Assembly (NCBI GenBank): GCA_034432155.1
Contig: DAOUCP010000050.1
Coordinates: forward strand, 1-22,568
Reading direction: 5' to 3'
DNA from: DAOUCP01 sp034432155
GTDB lineage: Bacteria > Chloroflexota > Anaerolineae > Epilineales > Epilineaceae
DNA length: 22,568 nucleotides
Position 1 is the first letter of the stretch. Each line of letters begins with the position of its first letter. A program made the translations under genes and the position numbers. Shown in pieces: positions 12,938 through 21,898 of this stretch. The notes beneath the pieces are model-generated. The model was not told the DNA's origin and ran no database searches. It worked only from the letters and a program-made list of their open reading frames with translations.

Positions 12938-13981
12938 ATGGACCGAGCGGACAGCAAGGCGCAGCGGCTGCTGCAGATCGAACAGCTCCTGTGGGCCCAC
13001 CCGGAGGGTCTCAGCCGGGCCGAGTTGGCCCGTCGACTGGGAGTCCACCGCTCCACCATCACCCGCTATATCAATGCGGGTCATCTGCCGCCGGGTGTGT
13101 ACGAGGACGAAGACGACCACGGCCGGCTGAAGATCAGTCGCGATGCCGACCTGACCCGCACCGCGTTCAGCCTGCACGAGGTGATGGCCATTCATCTGGC
13201 GACGCGCCTCTTGGCCAGCCGTACTGATCGGCGCAATCCCCACGCCGCCTCCGCGCTGCGCAAGCTGGGCAACGCCCTCCGCCGCCTGGACAGCAACATC
13301 AGCCGCCATCTCCTTCGCTCGGCCGATGCGATGGATTCGGTCCAGCGGCCCCAGGATCGCACCTACCTGCACGTTCTCGAAGTTCTGACCGAGGCCTGGG
13401 CCACCGGACGAAAGGCGCGCATCACCCACCAACTGCCCGACGGTCGGACGTACGAGTGTCTCCTCGGACCCTACGTGATCGAGCCTTACGCGGTCGGCCA
13501 GACGGCGCACGTGATTGGCTGGCGGGAGTTCGCGGACGAGCCGGGTGGAGCCCTGCGAACCCTCAAGATCGAGCGGATCCGAGCCGCGGCCCTCACTGCC
13601 GAGCCCTATGCCATTCCCGAGGATTTCGATCCCGATGAACTGCTGCGGGAGGCGTGGGGCATCTGGTGTGACGATGAGCCTCCGACGACGGTCGTCTTGT
13701 GCTTCCAGCCACGCGTTGCCATGCGGGTCCGGGAGTCACGTTGGCACGCCTCCCAGCAGCTCGAGCCGCTGGCCGACGGCTGTCTCTTGTTCCGGGTCGA
13801 CGTGGACGAGCCGCTCGAGATGGTGCCGTGGATTCGGGGCTGGGGAGCCGACGTCGAGGTGCTGGCGCCGGCTGATCTCCGTCTGGCGCTGGCCGACGAG
13901 GCCCGCCGGCTGGCGGCGCGCTACGACGGCCCGCCGCGGGATTGCGCTGCCCTGGCCAGCCGACCGGCGGCTACGCGGTAG
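12938..13981 (+). CDS. HTH/WYL-type transcriptional regulator
   Basis: The product is 347 aa. Residues about 9-45 form a winged helix-turn-helix (RLLQIEQLLWAHPEG, then SRAELARRLGVHRSTITRYI). About 76-130 are a helical linker, about 140-222 a WYL-like domain (GPYVIEPYAVGQTAHVIGW) and about 249-325 a C-terminal WCX-like ligand/nucleic-acid-sensing domain (TVVLCFQPRVAMRVRES, then DVEVLAPADLRL). Length and order fit the YafY/PafB-type family of ligand-responsive DNA-binding regulators. The W-Y-L triplet itself is replaced by T-A-H, so the ligand-binding face may differ. ATG 12938 is chosen because GGGAGGG ends 7 nt upstream; ATGs at 12905, 12908 and 12932 are in frame but worse spaced. Relatives often sit near CRISPR or defence loci, but none is seen here. 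Confidence 0.85.
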   Translation: MDRADSKAQRLLQIEQLLWAHPEGLSRAELARRLGVHRSTITRYINAGHLPPGVYEDEDDHGRLKISRDADLTRTAFSLHEVMAIHLATRLLASRTDRRNPHAASALRKLGNALRRLDSNISRHLLRSADAMDSVQRPQDRTYLHVLEVLTEAWATGRKARITHQLPDGRTYECLLGPYVIEPYAVGQTAHVIGWREFADEPGGALRTLKIERIRAAALTAEPYAIPEDFDPDELLREAWGIWCDDEPPTTVVLCFQPRVAMRVRESRWHASQQLEPLADGCLLFRVDVDEPLEMVPWIRGWGADVEVLAPADLRLALADEARRLAARYDGPPRDCAALASRPAATR

Positions 13982-14058
13982 GTCGACGCGCAGCCGCAGC
14001 GCGCCCGATCGACCAGCCAACCTCCGCGGCGCGTGCAACTCCCCTGCGCTGCGGGCGC

Positions 14059-14182
14059 AGAGCTGTCCGGCGCTGTGTGTCCCTTCGCCGGGGCCGGGTG
14101 CCCAGAGCCGTCCGGCGCGGGGTGTCCCTTCCACTGGGCTCTGTACCCCCAGCCCTACGGCGCCGTGAGCCTGGACCCGAGC
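14059..14182. repeat. 45-bp tandem repeats overlapping the 3' end of the beta-helix gene
   Basis: Units start at 14059, 14104 and 14149 at exact 45-bp intervals. The first two share GAGC(T/C)GTCCGGCGC and GTGTCCCTTC; the third is more diverged. The third contains the stop and last codons of the minus-strand beta-helix gene. The array thus looks like duplications of that gene's 3' end into the convergent intergenic space. Confidence 0.75.
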
Positions 14183-17100
14183 GGCAGAAACAGTCGCGCG
14201 CCCTCGACTGCCAGGCGCACGACCGACGTCCGGAGGAAGCCGCCGCCGGTGGCCGTGATCGGCACCTCGTAGCGCAAGCCCGCACCTGCGGTGCGGTCGT
14301 GGCTTAGGGTGAGGGTGACCGCCGCCGACGGGCTGGCAACCGTCGAGCTCAGTTCGGCCGCGAGGTGGGGCGAGGGAAGGGCAACCGATAGCGTGACGGT
14401 GTGCGGCAGATCGGGCGGTTCGAGGCGAAGTCGGTAGGCGGCCGTGCCACCCGGCCGGATCGTCTGCTCGGCTGGCTCGGCGTGTAGGGCGAACCCCGCC
14501 TCGTAGCGGCCGATGTCGTACGCCGGACCCCAGTGCCAGTCGCCGACGCCGAACTGCGTCAGCAGGGCGGTGAGGGAGTCGGGCAACGCCGCCGCGCCCC
14601 GATCGATGGCCGCGTTGCTGGCGGCGGTGAGGTGGAAGTCGGGCCAGGAGCCGTCGAGGAGATCATGGTCGGCCCGATCGTAGCGCCAGAAGGCGGGGTC
14701 ACCGGACATGCCGTGTGCCTCCCAAGGGGTGGCAGCTTGGGCTTCGGCGAGCGCCGCATACGGCTCGTAGGTGCTCGAGCCGTCGGCGCGGGTCTGTCGC
14801 ACCAGGATGTCGCCGACCCGCCAGATGCCTCCCTGGTCGTAAGAGCGCCAGCCGTTCGAGCTGTACAGGTTGTGATCGATGACGGTGTTGGCGGTGCGTC
14901 CCTCGGCGTAGGTCGCCAGCAGTCCGTAGGCTTCGTTGTTCACTAGAATGTTGTTCACGACTTGGGTGTCCACACTGCCGTGACTGTCGTACTGGCCACC
15001 CGAAAGCGAGATGCCGTACAGTGAATTCGCCGCAACGTTGTTATAGTACACAAGGAGACCATCTCGCCACATTCCATAGACCATGTAGCCAGTGAATGCA
15101 TTGTTGTATGACACGTTACGGTAGGCATGCACACCACTCGCGTGATCGACGTACAGGCCGAAGCCGCCCAGGCCGCGGATCGCGCTCTGGGCGCCGCCCG
15201 ACCAACGGCCGCGCTTTTCGGCGATCCAGGTCCAGCCGAAGCTGTCGCGAAAGACGTTGTCGGTGACCAGAAGGTCGCGAAACACGTGCTTGTCGGGCGC
15301 CTTGCCCCAGATCTTGAGGCCACCACAGTCCGCTGCCGCCTGGCAGGCTCGCTCGAAGAGGTTGCCACGAAACAGGATGGTCCCGGTCTTGATCTCGTCG
15401 GGCGCGAATCCGTATGTCCGGTCCGACTGCACCACGGAGCCGGCCACCATCACGCCATTGTGGGCGACGTGGTGCACGTGGTTCTCCTCGAAGCGAAGTC
15501 GGTTGGCGAACTGGAAGACCATGCCGACGCCGCTGTCGTAGTCCGACCGAAAGCCCAGATGGTGCATCTCGTTGCCGCGAATCACCGTGTTGACGACGCC
15601 CGAACGACGGAACGAACCTGCGGCGGCATTGTTCTCCCACCAGTCGGTCAGACGGATGGCCATGGTGTCCATCGGTCCAACCTCGCTGTTCTCCAACGAG
15701 AAGCCATCGGTGATGTTCGCCGGCGACTGTTCCGCCTGGATCGACTGCTCCAGGAACACGCCCCAGTTCGCGTGGCGTAGCGTGGCGTTGCGCACGGTGT
15801 TGCCGTAGGACCTCTCGCCGGACCAGTTGCTCTCGTGTACCGCAGCGCCGTTGTATAGCTCGATGGTGAGTCCATACAGGGTGACGTACGAGCGGTTCTT
15901 CAGGTTGAAACCGTGTTCGCGGCGCGAGATCTCCAGGCCCAGTTGGGCGGGATCGATCGTCTCCGGTGGCCACAGGTAAAGGTGTCCGGTGGCGGGGTCG
16001 TACCACCATTCCCCGGGCGAGTCGAGCAGTGCCGGGTGATTCTCGAGGTAGTACTTGCTGCCCCAACCCAGGCCAGGGATGCCCGTGCCTGTGTCGTGCT
16101 CGCAGATCCGGTCGACGGTGATCCGCCCGGTGGCCACATCGTGCGCCACGATCTTCCGCCGGTAGGTGTAGTGCCCCTGTCTTGTGTCGACCACCACGAT
16201 GGTCGCGCCGAGGAGGTCGCCCAGGGTGGTCAGGTTGCCCGGCTCGATGCCGGCCGGTTCCGCGTCGTCCGCGTCGTCGGTCAGCTCGGTCATCGATCGC
16301 CACGGCTGATCGCAGTCCGATTGGCCAGAGACCGCGGGGTCGCAGCGTGCCGAAGCGGAGCCGCCCGTGGCGGCCCACCAGTACTCATGGTGCTTCCACT
16401 CGGTGGCGACGCGCCAGTCCGGTTCGCGGGCCAGTGCCAGCCGGGCCGTAACCGAGCCGTCGCGTCCCATCTGGGTGATGAATCGCGGCGGCGCGCGAAG
16501 CTGCCACGTCGACAGATCGGTGACCCACAGCGCGCTTGCGCTTGCGCGCGAGCCGGGAAACTCGCCGGGCCGCACTCGTCGCCAGCGCAGGCTGGCCGAT
16601 GACTCCGAGCCGCGCACGATCGCCGTACCCGGGCCGGCCTCGGCAACGAAGCGGACCGGCTCGCCGCGGCTGCCGCTGAGCGCTGGCCGCACCGCTTCGC
16701 GGTAGACACCGGGCATCACGTGGACTACGGTTCCCGGGCCGGCGAGGGCGGCTGCCTTCTGGATGGTGGCAAAGGCGGTGGCCGGGCTGCGCCCGTCGGC
16801 GTCGTCGGTACCCGTCGCTTGGCTCACCCAGAGTTCGTCGACCCGCGGCACCTCGAAGGCCACGTCGTCCAGGAGGATGGTGCCGCTGGGCGTCGTTTGG
16901 GTGTTCCGGTTCACCTTGCCGACTTCGACGACGTCGGCGTACGGATCCTCGTGGACGACGTCCTTGGTTTCGTAACGGACGAGCGTGTCCCCAAGCCACA
17001 GGGCCACCCACTCGTCGATCCGGTAGCCAAGGGTGATCTTCTGCCACGTCTTGGCCAGCGGGAACGGATGGGTGGCGTCGTCATAGGTGTAGCCGGCAGC

Positions 17101-17586
17101 CTGTGGCCAGCCGAGGAAACCGACGTATTCGCCGTCGGGCAGCTGGCGCACGTGGAAGCTAATCATGGGCGGCCACCAGTCCCCGGCCGAGCTGCGCAGC
17201 CTAGCCACGCAAAGAGCCGTCCCGGGCGGCCACGGGTTCGGCTCCGGTTCCGGCAATTGGGCATCGCCCGGGTGGAACCAGAAGCTCAGGTAGCCCTCGA
17301 CGGCCTGGGCAACCCCCGACTGGACAAGGTAGCGCTCGCTCGCGCCGAGGGAGATCGAGAGGGCCGTCGAGCCCCTCAGGCCAGCCCCGGCCGTAAGGCG
17401 CAGATCGTCCGGTGACACCAGCCGCCAACGATCGAGCGAGCCGCTCTCAAAGTCGTCGCCGATCACCTGCCATGAGGGCGGCTTCGCCCGCTGGGCGGAA
17501 GCTGCCGGTACGCGGTGCTCCCTGGCGGAGGAAGCTGCAAGCACGGCAAAGCACAGGACTGCGAGGCGCCGCAGAAGGGTGCGCAT
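14155..17586 (-). CDS. Very large secreted right-handed beta-helix protein
   Basis: The product is 1143 aa. ATG 17586 follows GGGAGG (6-nt spacing) and opens a signal peptide, MRTLLRRLAVLCFAVLAASS, cut near ASA-Q (about 32); the open frame upstream to 18015 is noncoding. Residues about 42-248 look like a concanavalin/LamG-type jelly roll (DDFESGSLDRW to TILLDDVAFEVPR). About 252-330 match the DUF1565-like beta-helix entry (LWVSQATGTDDADGRSPATA, FATIQKAA, MPGVYRE). About 555-1000 contain many N-x-V/I-R-x-N and G-hydrophobic turns of a parallel beta-helix, as in pectate-lyase-like and NosD-like proteins. About 1040-1130 form an Ig-like domain ending LFLPLGSRLTAP. Polysaccharide binding or cleavage is likely, but catalytic residues cannot be assigned. 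It is divergent from the NHL/VWA gene and convergent with the regulator gene. Confidence 0.82.
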   Translation of the reverse strand: MRTLLRRLAVLCFAVLAASSAREHRVPAASAQRAKPPSWQVIGDDFESGSLDRWRLVSPDDLRLTAGAGLRGSTALSISLGASERYLVQSGVAQAVEGYLSFWFHPGDAQLPEPEPNPWPPGTALCVARLRSSAGDWWPPMISFHVRQLPDGEYVGFLGWPQAAGYTYDDATHPFPLAKTWQKITLGYRIDEWVALWLGDTLVRYETKDVVHEDPYADVVEVGKVNRNTQTTPSGTILLDDVAFEVPRVDELWVSQATGTDDADGRSPATAFATIQKAAALAGPGTVVHVMPGVYREAVRPALSGSRGEPVRFVAEAGPGTAIVRGSESSASLRWRRVRPGEFPGSRASASALWVTDLSTWQLRAPPRFITQMGRDGSVTARLALAREPDWRVATEWKHHEYWWAATGGSASARCDPAVSGQSDCDQPWRSMTELTDDADDAEPAGIEPGNLTTLGDLLGATIVVVDTRQGHYTYRRKIVAHDVATGRITVDRICEHDTGTGIPGLGWGSKYYLENHPALLDSPGEWWYDPATGHLYLWPPETIDPAQLGLEISRREHGFNLKNRSYVTLYGLTIELYNGAAVHESNWSGERSYGNTVRNATLRHANWGVFLEQSIQAEQSPANITDGFSLENSEVGPMDTMAIRLTDWWENNAAAGSFRRSGVVNTVIRGNEMHHLGFRSDYDSGVGMVFQFANRLRFEENHVHHVAHNGVMVAGSVVQSDRTYGFAPDEIKTGTILFRGNLFERACQAAADCGGLKIWGKAPDKHVFRDLLVTDNVFRDSFGWTWIAEKRGRWSGGAQSAIRGLGGFGLYVDHASGVHAYRNVSYNNAFTGYMVYGMWRDGLLVYYNNVAANSLYGISLSGGQYDSHGSVDTQVVNNILVNNEAYGLLATYAEGRTANTVIDHNLYSSNGWRSYDQGGIWRVGDILVRQTRADGSSTYEPYAALAEAQAATPWEAHGMSGDPAFWRYDRADHDLLDGSWPDFHLTAASNAAIDRGAAALPDSLTALLTQFGVGDWHWGPAYDIGRYEAGFALHAEPAEQTIRPGGTAAYRLRLEPPDLPHTVTLSVALPSPHLAAELSSTVASPSAAVTLTLSHDRTAGAGLRYEVPITATGGGFLRTSVVRLAVEGARLFLPLGSRLTAP

Positions 17587-17782
17587 GATGTGCCTCCCGA
17601 TGGCCGGTGGATCCGGCACTAGGCTAGCGCCAGTCGGGCCGGTCGGCAACCGGGGCACGGACGATCGCGGTGCCCTTGGGGGCTGGGACACGGGCTCGGC
17701 TGGGGACGGCGGCCGTTGCCATGCCGCTCGGTTCTTCACGGTGCACGCATTGCATCTCCACAGAGCCTCCACGATGAGCCGG

Positions 17783-17788
17783 TATACT
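17783..17788 (+). promoter_or_regulatory. TATACT -10-like box before the NHL/VWA gene
   Basis: TATACT lies 95 bp before ATG 17883, in the 296-bp divergent intergenic region shared with the beta-helix gene. No convincing -35 is visible at the usual spacing, so it is tentative. The rest of that region shows no other clear element. Confidence 0.35.
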
Positions 17789-17882
17789 CGGCCCGACCAT
17801 GTTAGCGGCCCGAAATGCGGCAGATCGTCGGCCGCCCCGGGTCCGTGCACGGCCCACGGAAACGAACCGAAAGGACGATCCC

Positions 17883-20800
17883 ATGCGCCTCGACCGGCAT
17901 CTCGCACCCGCATCCTCGCCTTCCCACTGCCCGATGGAGACCTGCAGCCGACGCGCCGGGGTAGACGCCTCGCCGCGAATGCGCCTGGGCCACACCCTGC
18001 ATTCGGCAGCCGCAAGGCGCGGCCGACACCGCTCGGCGCCGCTCGGGGCCGTAGGCCTGGCCGTCGGTCTCGGCCTTCTTGTGGCCGTCAGCGGCGGTCA
18101 TCCGGCCACGAACGCCCAAGACGCGCTCCTAGCCTATGCGCCGCTGGCCCAATGGCCCGGGCGATCCGAAGCGGCCGGGGGCTTGCTGCAGAGTCCTGGG
18201 GATCTCGATGTGGCGCGCGATGGTCGGGTCTACATCGCCGACGCCGGCGTGGGCGGCGTGCACACGCTGTTGCCGTCGGGGACGTTCCTCACACCCTTCG
18301 GGGCCACCGGCGGTTTTCCGTCGCAGTTGGGGCGAGTTGGCGCCATCGCGATCGGGCCGGATCCCCAGAGCGCGTCCCAGGACGCCGAGCGGCTGTATGT
18401 CTTGGATCCAGGTGTCGGACGCGTCGTGATCTACGGTCTCGACGGGCAGTACCTCGGCCACTGGGAGGACATCAACGGCCAGGACATTGCTGCTTCCTCC
18501 GACGGCCGAGTCTATGTCCTGGACCGCGAGACCAGCCAGGTGCGGACCTTTGATGCCGACACCGGCAGCCAGCGGTTCGTCATCGGCGAACGGGGCACCG
18601 AGAACGGCCAGTTCACGGCCTTTGCCGCCGTGGCGGTCTCCCCCGATGGGCGAGTGCTGGCCGTGTCCGACAAGCGCGGCAGCCGCATCCAGCTCTTCGA
18701 CCTAGCCACGGACGAGGCGCTTTCCGGGGCGAGCCGGCCGTCGCCGGCCCGGCTCCGCCGCGTCTACGACCTGCTCGACGCCAAGTACAACCGCGCCGAC
18801 GTCAGCTGCCGAGCAGAGCGTCTCAGTGCCCTGGGCGCCGACCTGGTATTCGCCGGCGAAGGGGAAACGGCGTGCCTCATCGATTCTCGAACGGTGATCT
18901 TCGCCATCGCCAGCAGCGCCAACCATGGCACCATCTGCCGCGCCACCGTCCGCCTGCCGGTGCTGCGGGCTGACACCGAGCAGTACTACGCACTGGCCAC
19001 CTACGATCCGAACCCTGGCAAGTGCGGCGAGAAGCAGCAAACGCTCGCCACCACACCGGTAGTTGTCCAGTACTCCGATCAAGAACTACGCAACGTGGTG
19101 ACTGTCTGGCAGGCAGCTTCGAATGCCACGGCGGCCAACCCGATCCTCATCTCGCCGCAGACCCTATCCATGCCCCGGCCCGTCGTGATCTTCGTCCAAG
19201 ACATGTCGCCGAAGCTGCGCTTTTTCTCCGTGGACGGCGATCCACTGGCCACTGCCGCTCGGGACAGTGGGCGGGGCGCCTTCCGCGGCCCCCCAGCCAG
19301 TGGCGGCGACTTTGACTTCTTCGAGGTCCTCCAGGCCACAGGCACGGACATCCTAGGCGAGGTCTTCGGAAGCTACATGCACGGCCAGCGGTCCGGTACG
19401 ACATTCAAGATGGAAAGCGGTGTGGGGCGCTTCCGGACGATCGTGCGACAGACGCAGAACGGCCCGATGGAGGTCATCGACCCCATCTGGACCGATCCGC
19501 TGCCTGCGGTGAGTGGCAGCACTGGCCAACCCGGTCGCGGCGCGCCCCGCATCCGCCGACGGCAGCTGGAGATCGCCGCCGTCGCCTACCATCCGCTGCG
19601 CAACGAGTTCCTGGTCCTGCGCAGCGTTGCGGTGGCCCAACAGCGGACAGTGGACATGCAAATCGTGCGCTACGGGCTCGATGGATCGAAGGCTGGCGAT
19701 GCCTGGGATGTTCCCGACGACGGCCAGGTAAACCCTTACACGGACATGGCCGTCGGTAGCGACGGGCGCGTCTTGCTCCTCGATGGGCTGGGCGACGTGG
19801 TCCGCGTCTATGCCGCCGACGGCAGCCCACTGGTCGACGTACCAGTAGCCTGTGACGCCCGGGCGGTCGCCAGTGGGCCTCCGTCGGCCGACGGCGCGCT
19901 GTTCGTGCTGCGCGAGCCGGGCCTGGTGGAGCGTCTTACCGATGACGGACGGGTGACGGCCCGTTTCGATGCCCGCCCTCTGGCCTACTCGGATCCGACC
20001 ACCTTGACCGACCTGGTCGTCGATGAGGACGGCCGGGTGTACATCGCCGACGCGCAAACGAGCCTCATCACCGTCTTTGGCCCGACCGGCGACGCAGACG
20101 CCTTGCCGGTACCGGCTGACGGGACATGCACGTTCGTGGCCGGTAGCGATGTCGAGCCGCGTCAATTCCCGCTCGGCGAGCCAACGACGGTGCGCCTCAC
20201 CCTCGACGGCCGATGCGGCGTGGGCGAGGAACCAGCCGACATCCTGGTGGTCGTGCCATACTACGCGGAGCTCCAGGCTGGTGTTGACCCTTCTGCAAGC
20301 ACGATCACGGAAATGCTGCAACTGGTATCGCGCGTGGATTTCGGCAAGCACCGCGTTGGAATCGTCTCCTACTACAACACTACCAAAGTCGAACTGGCAC
20401 TCACGAACGATCGCCATGCCTACGACGCGGCAGCACGGAATGTCCAGCGCTTCAACCCACCCAACGATGAGATCAAGCCGCGTTTGAACGACGCGCTGAA
20501 GCTCGCCCGCGCCCAGTTGCCCGCTGCCGAGGGTCGGCACCGCGTGATGGTGCTCCTCAACCCCGACTACTGCGATCCTGAGTTCGAGCCCTTCCCCGGC
20601 GCATGTGCCGGCTACCCATCGGCGACGGAGACCGCCGCGGAGATTCGCCAGGCGGGCATCCAGATCGTGGTCGTCGGCGGCTTTGGGGCGTTCGGGCTCG
20701 CTTCGTCGGATGAGGACATGGTGCGGGACGTTCTCACGGCTCACCGCCGGATGGTGCACTACCAGATTCCCCGCTCTCTGGCCGACTGGGTCGACGTCCG

Positions 20801-21752
20801 GGGCACCGTTCCGACGAACATGGTCGTCCATCCGGGGAGTCTGTCCGCCGGTGGTTCGTGGTCGCCCCCCGAGCTGTCATGGCAGCTTGGGTCGCTTGCG
20901 TCGGGCGCGGCCTTCGTCGTCGGTCTCACCCCGACGCAAGCCGGGCACCTCCGGGTGTTCGACGCCGCGACGGCCTTCCTGACCGACACCTGGGGCGTAG
21001 CACAGACGATCGGCTTCCCCATCCCTGAGGTCGAGGTGCTGGCCCCGACACCCACGGCGGCGCCGGCAACTGCAACGGCCACGGCTGTGCTGCCGACCGC
21101 CACCCACCCGCGATCGCGATGGCAGGCCTATCTGCCGCTCGCCCTGGCCGAGGTCTGCACGCCGCGCAAGCAAGGTGCCGACGTGGTGCTGGTGATCGAC
21201 ACCTCGAGCTCGATGGCCGAGCCGGGGGGCGATGGGGGTTCGAAGCTGGCCGCCGCCCAAACGGCAGCCCAAACGCTGCTGAGCTTCCTGGAGCCAACTC
21301 GGGACCAAGCGGCGCTGGTAACCTTTGACCGCTCGGCCGCACTGCGCAGTCCGTTGGGCCCGGAGGTGGACCAAGTGTCGCAAGCCGTTCGCAGCCTGGT
21401 CCTTGGCCAGCAGTCGCGCGTCGACGCCGGCTTGGCCCTCGCCCGCGCCGAGCTCGAGGGGCCTCGGCACCGCGCCGAGAACCGACCGGTGATCCTCCTC
21501 TTCAGCGACGGACTGGCCAACCCGGTGCCTGTCGACGCCGCTGTGGCGGAGGCCGAGGCCGCGCGCGCGAACGGGGTGGCCGTCTATGTCTTGGGTTGGG
21601 GTGCGGACGTCGATCGCCGGGCGCTGCAAGAGCTGGCCGGTAGAGCCGAGGGTGTCCTGATTGCGCCAACGACCGAAGACCTACGGTCTCTCCACGCCAA
21701 GCTAACGCCCCTCGTTGGCTGCCCGGGCGAGGCGTTCTGGGGCCGACGCTAG
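17883..21752 (+). CDS. NHL/beta-propeller plus double-VWA surface protein
   Basis: The product is 1289 aa. ATG 17883 follows AAAGGA (7-nt spacing); M33 (17979) is an alternative start giving a more usual signal peptide. A hydrophobic segment lies at about 53-70 (PLGAVGLAVGLGLLVAV). Residues about 95-285 hold NHL-type propeller repeats (GDLDVARDGRVYIADAG, DGRVYVLDRETSQVRTFD, SPDGRVLAVSDKRG). Repeats resume at about 610-735 (DMAVGSDGRVLLLDG, DLVVDEDGRVYIADAQT) after an insert of roughly 300 aa that is not recognised. About 785-945 is a VWA-like fold lacking MIDAS (DILVVVPYYAE). A P/T linker (about 1053-1087) leads to AYLPLALAEVC, then a canonical VWA with D1106-x-S1108-x-S1110 and SDG Asp 1209. 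It ends GCPGEAFWGRR. C1092 and C1280 bracket the last VWA. A protein-binding surface role is likely. Confidence 0.85.
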   Translation: MRLDRHLAPASSPSHCPMETCSRRAGVDASPRMRLGHTLHSAAARRGRHRSAPLGAVGLAVGLGLLVAVSGGHPATNAQDALLAYAPLAQWPGRSEAAGGLLQSPGDLDVARDGRVYIADAGVGGVHTLLPSGTFLTPFGATGGFPSQLGRVGAIAIGPDPQSASQDAERLYVLDPGVGRVVIYGLDGQYLGHWEDINGQDIAASSDGRVYVLDRETSQVRTFDADTGSQRFVIGERGTENGQFTAFAAVAVSPDGRVLAVSDKRGSRIQLFDLATDEALSGASRPSPARLRRVYDLLDAKYNRADVSCRAERLSALGADLVFAGEGETACLIDSRTVIFAIASSANHGTICRATVRLPVLRADTEQYYALATYDPNPGKCGEKQQTLATTPVVVQYSDQELRNVVTVWQAASNATAANPILISPQTLSMPRPVVIFVQDMSPKLRFFSVDGDPLATAARDSGRGAFRGPPASGGDFDFFEVLQATGTDILGEVFGSYMHGQRSGTTFKMESGVGRFRTIVRQTQNGPMEVIDPIWTDPLPAVSGSTGQPGRGAPRIRRRQLEIAAVAYHPLRNEFLVLRSVAVAQQRTVDMQIVRYGLDGSKAGDAWDVPDDGQVNPYTDMAVGSDGRVLLLDGLGDVVRVYAADGSPLVDVPVACDARAVASGPPSADGALFVLREPGLVERLTDDGRVTARFDARPLAYSDPTTLTDLVVDEDGRVYIADAQTSLITVFGPTGDADALPVPADGTCTFVAGSDVEPRQFPLGEPTTVRLTLDGRCGVGEEPADILVVVPYYAELQAGVDPSASTITEMLQLVSRVDFGKHRVGIVSYYNTTKVELALTNDRHAYDAAARNVQRFNPPNDEIKPRLNDALKLARAQLPAAEGRHRVMVLLNPDYCDPEFEPFPGACAGYPSATETAAEIRQAGIQIVVVGGFGAFGLASSDEDMVRDVLTAHRRMVHYQIPRSLADWVDVRGTVPTNMVVHPGSLSAGGSWSPPELSWQLGSLASGAAFVVGLTPTQAGHLRVFDAATAFLTDTWGVAQTIGFPIPEVEVLAPTPTAAPATATATAVLPTATHPRSRWQAYLPLALAEVCTPRKQGADVVLVIDTSSSMAEPGGDGGSKLAAAQTAAQTLLSFLEPTRDQAALVTFDRSAALRSPLGPEVDQVSQAVRSLVLGQQSRVDAGLALARAELEGPRHRAENRPVILLFSDGLANPVPVDAAVAEAEAARANGVAVYVLGWGADVDRRALQELAGRAEGVLIAPTTEDLRSLHAKLTPLVGCPGEAFWGRR

Positions 21753-21898
21753 CCGAGTTCCGCCGTGTTTCCTGCGTGTTCGAGTTGTGAGATAGCCTGA
21801 CAGAACCCAACTGCGTCTGGCAAGCCGGCGTGCAGGCGAGGGTTCTCGGATTCTGGCATGCGGTTGGAGCGCATGGGCCGCCTCCAAGCAGGAGATCG
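21753..21898. other. Short convergent intergenic region with a small stem-loop
   Basis: A perfect 6-bp stem, CATGCG (21857-21862) with CGCATG (21870-21875), closes a 7-nt loop between two convergent genes. It has no T-run, so a terminator role is weakly supported. Confidence 0.3.

Noticed and set aside
11630..13510. 626-codon minus-strand open frame
   Set aside because: It spans two plus-strand genes, a terminator and repeats, and reads as low-complexity Arg-rich sequence.
12938..13981. A defence island around the WYL regulator
   Set aside because: WYL regulators often accompany CRISPR or other defence genes, but all neighbours here are envelope or surface proteins.
19353..20831. 492-codon minus-strand open frame
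   Set aside because: It is the antisense shadow of the NHL/VWA gene.
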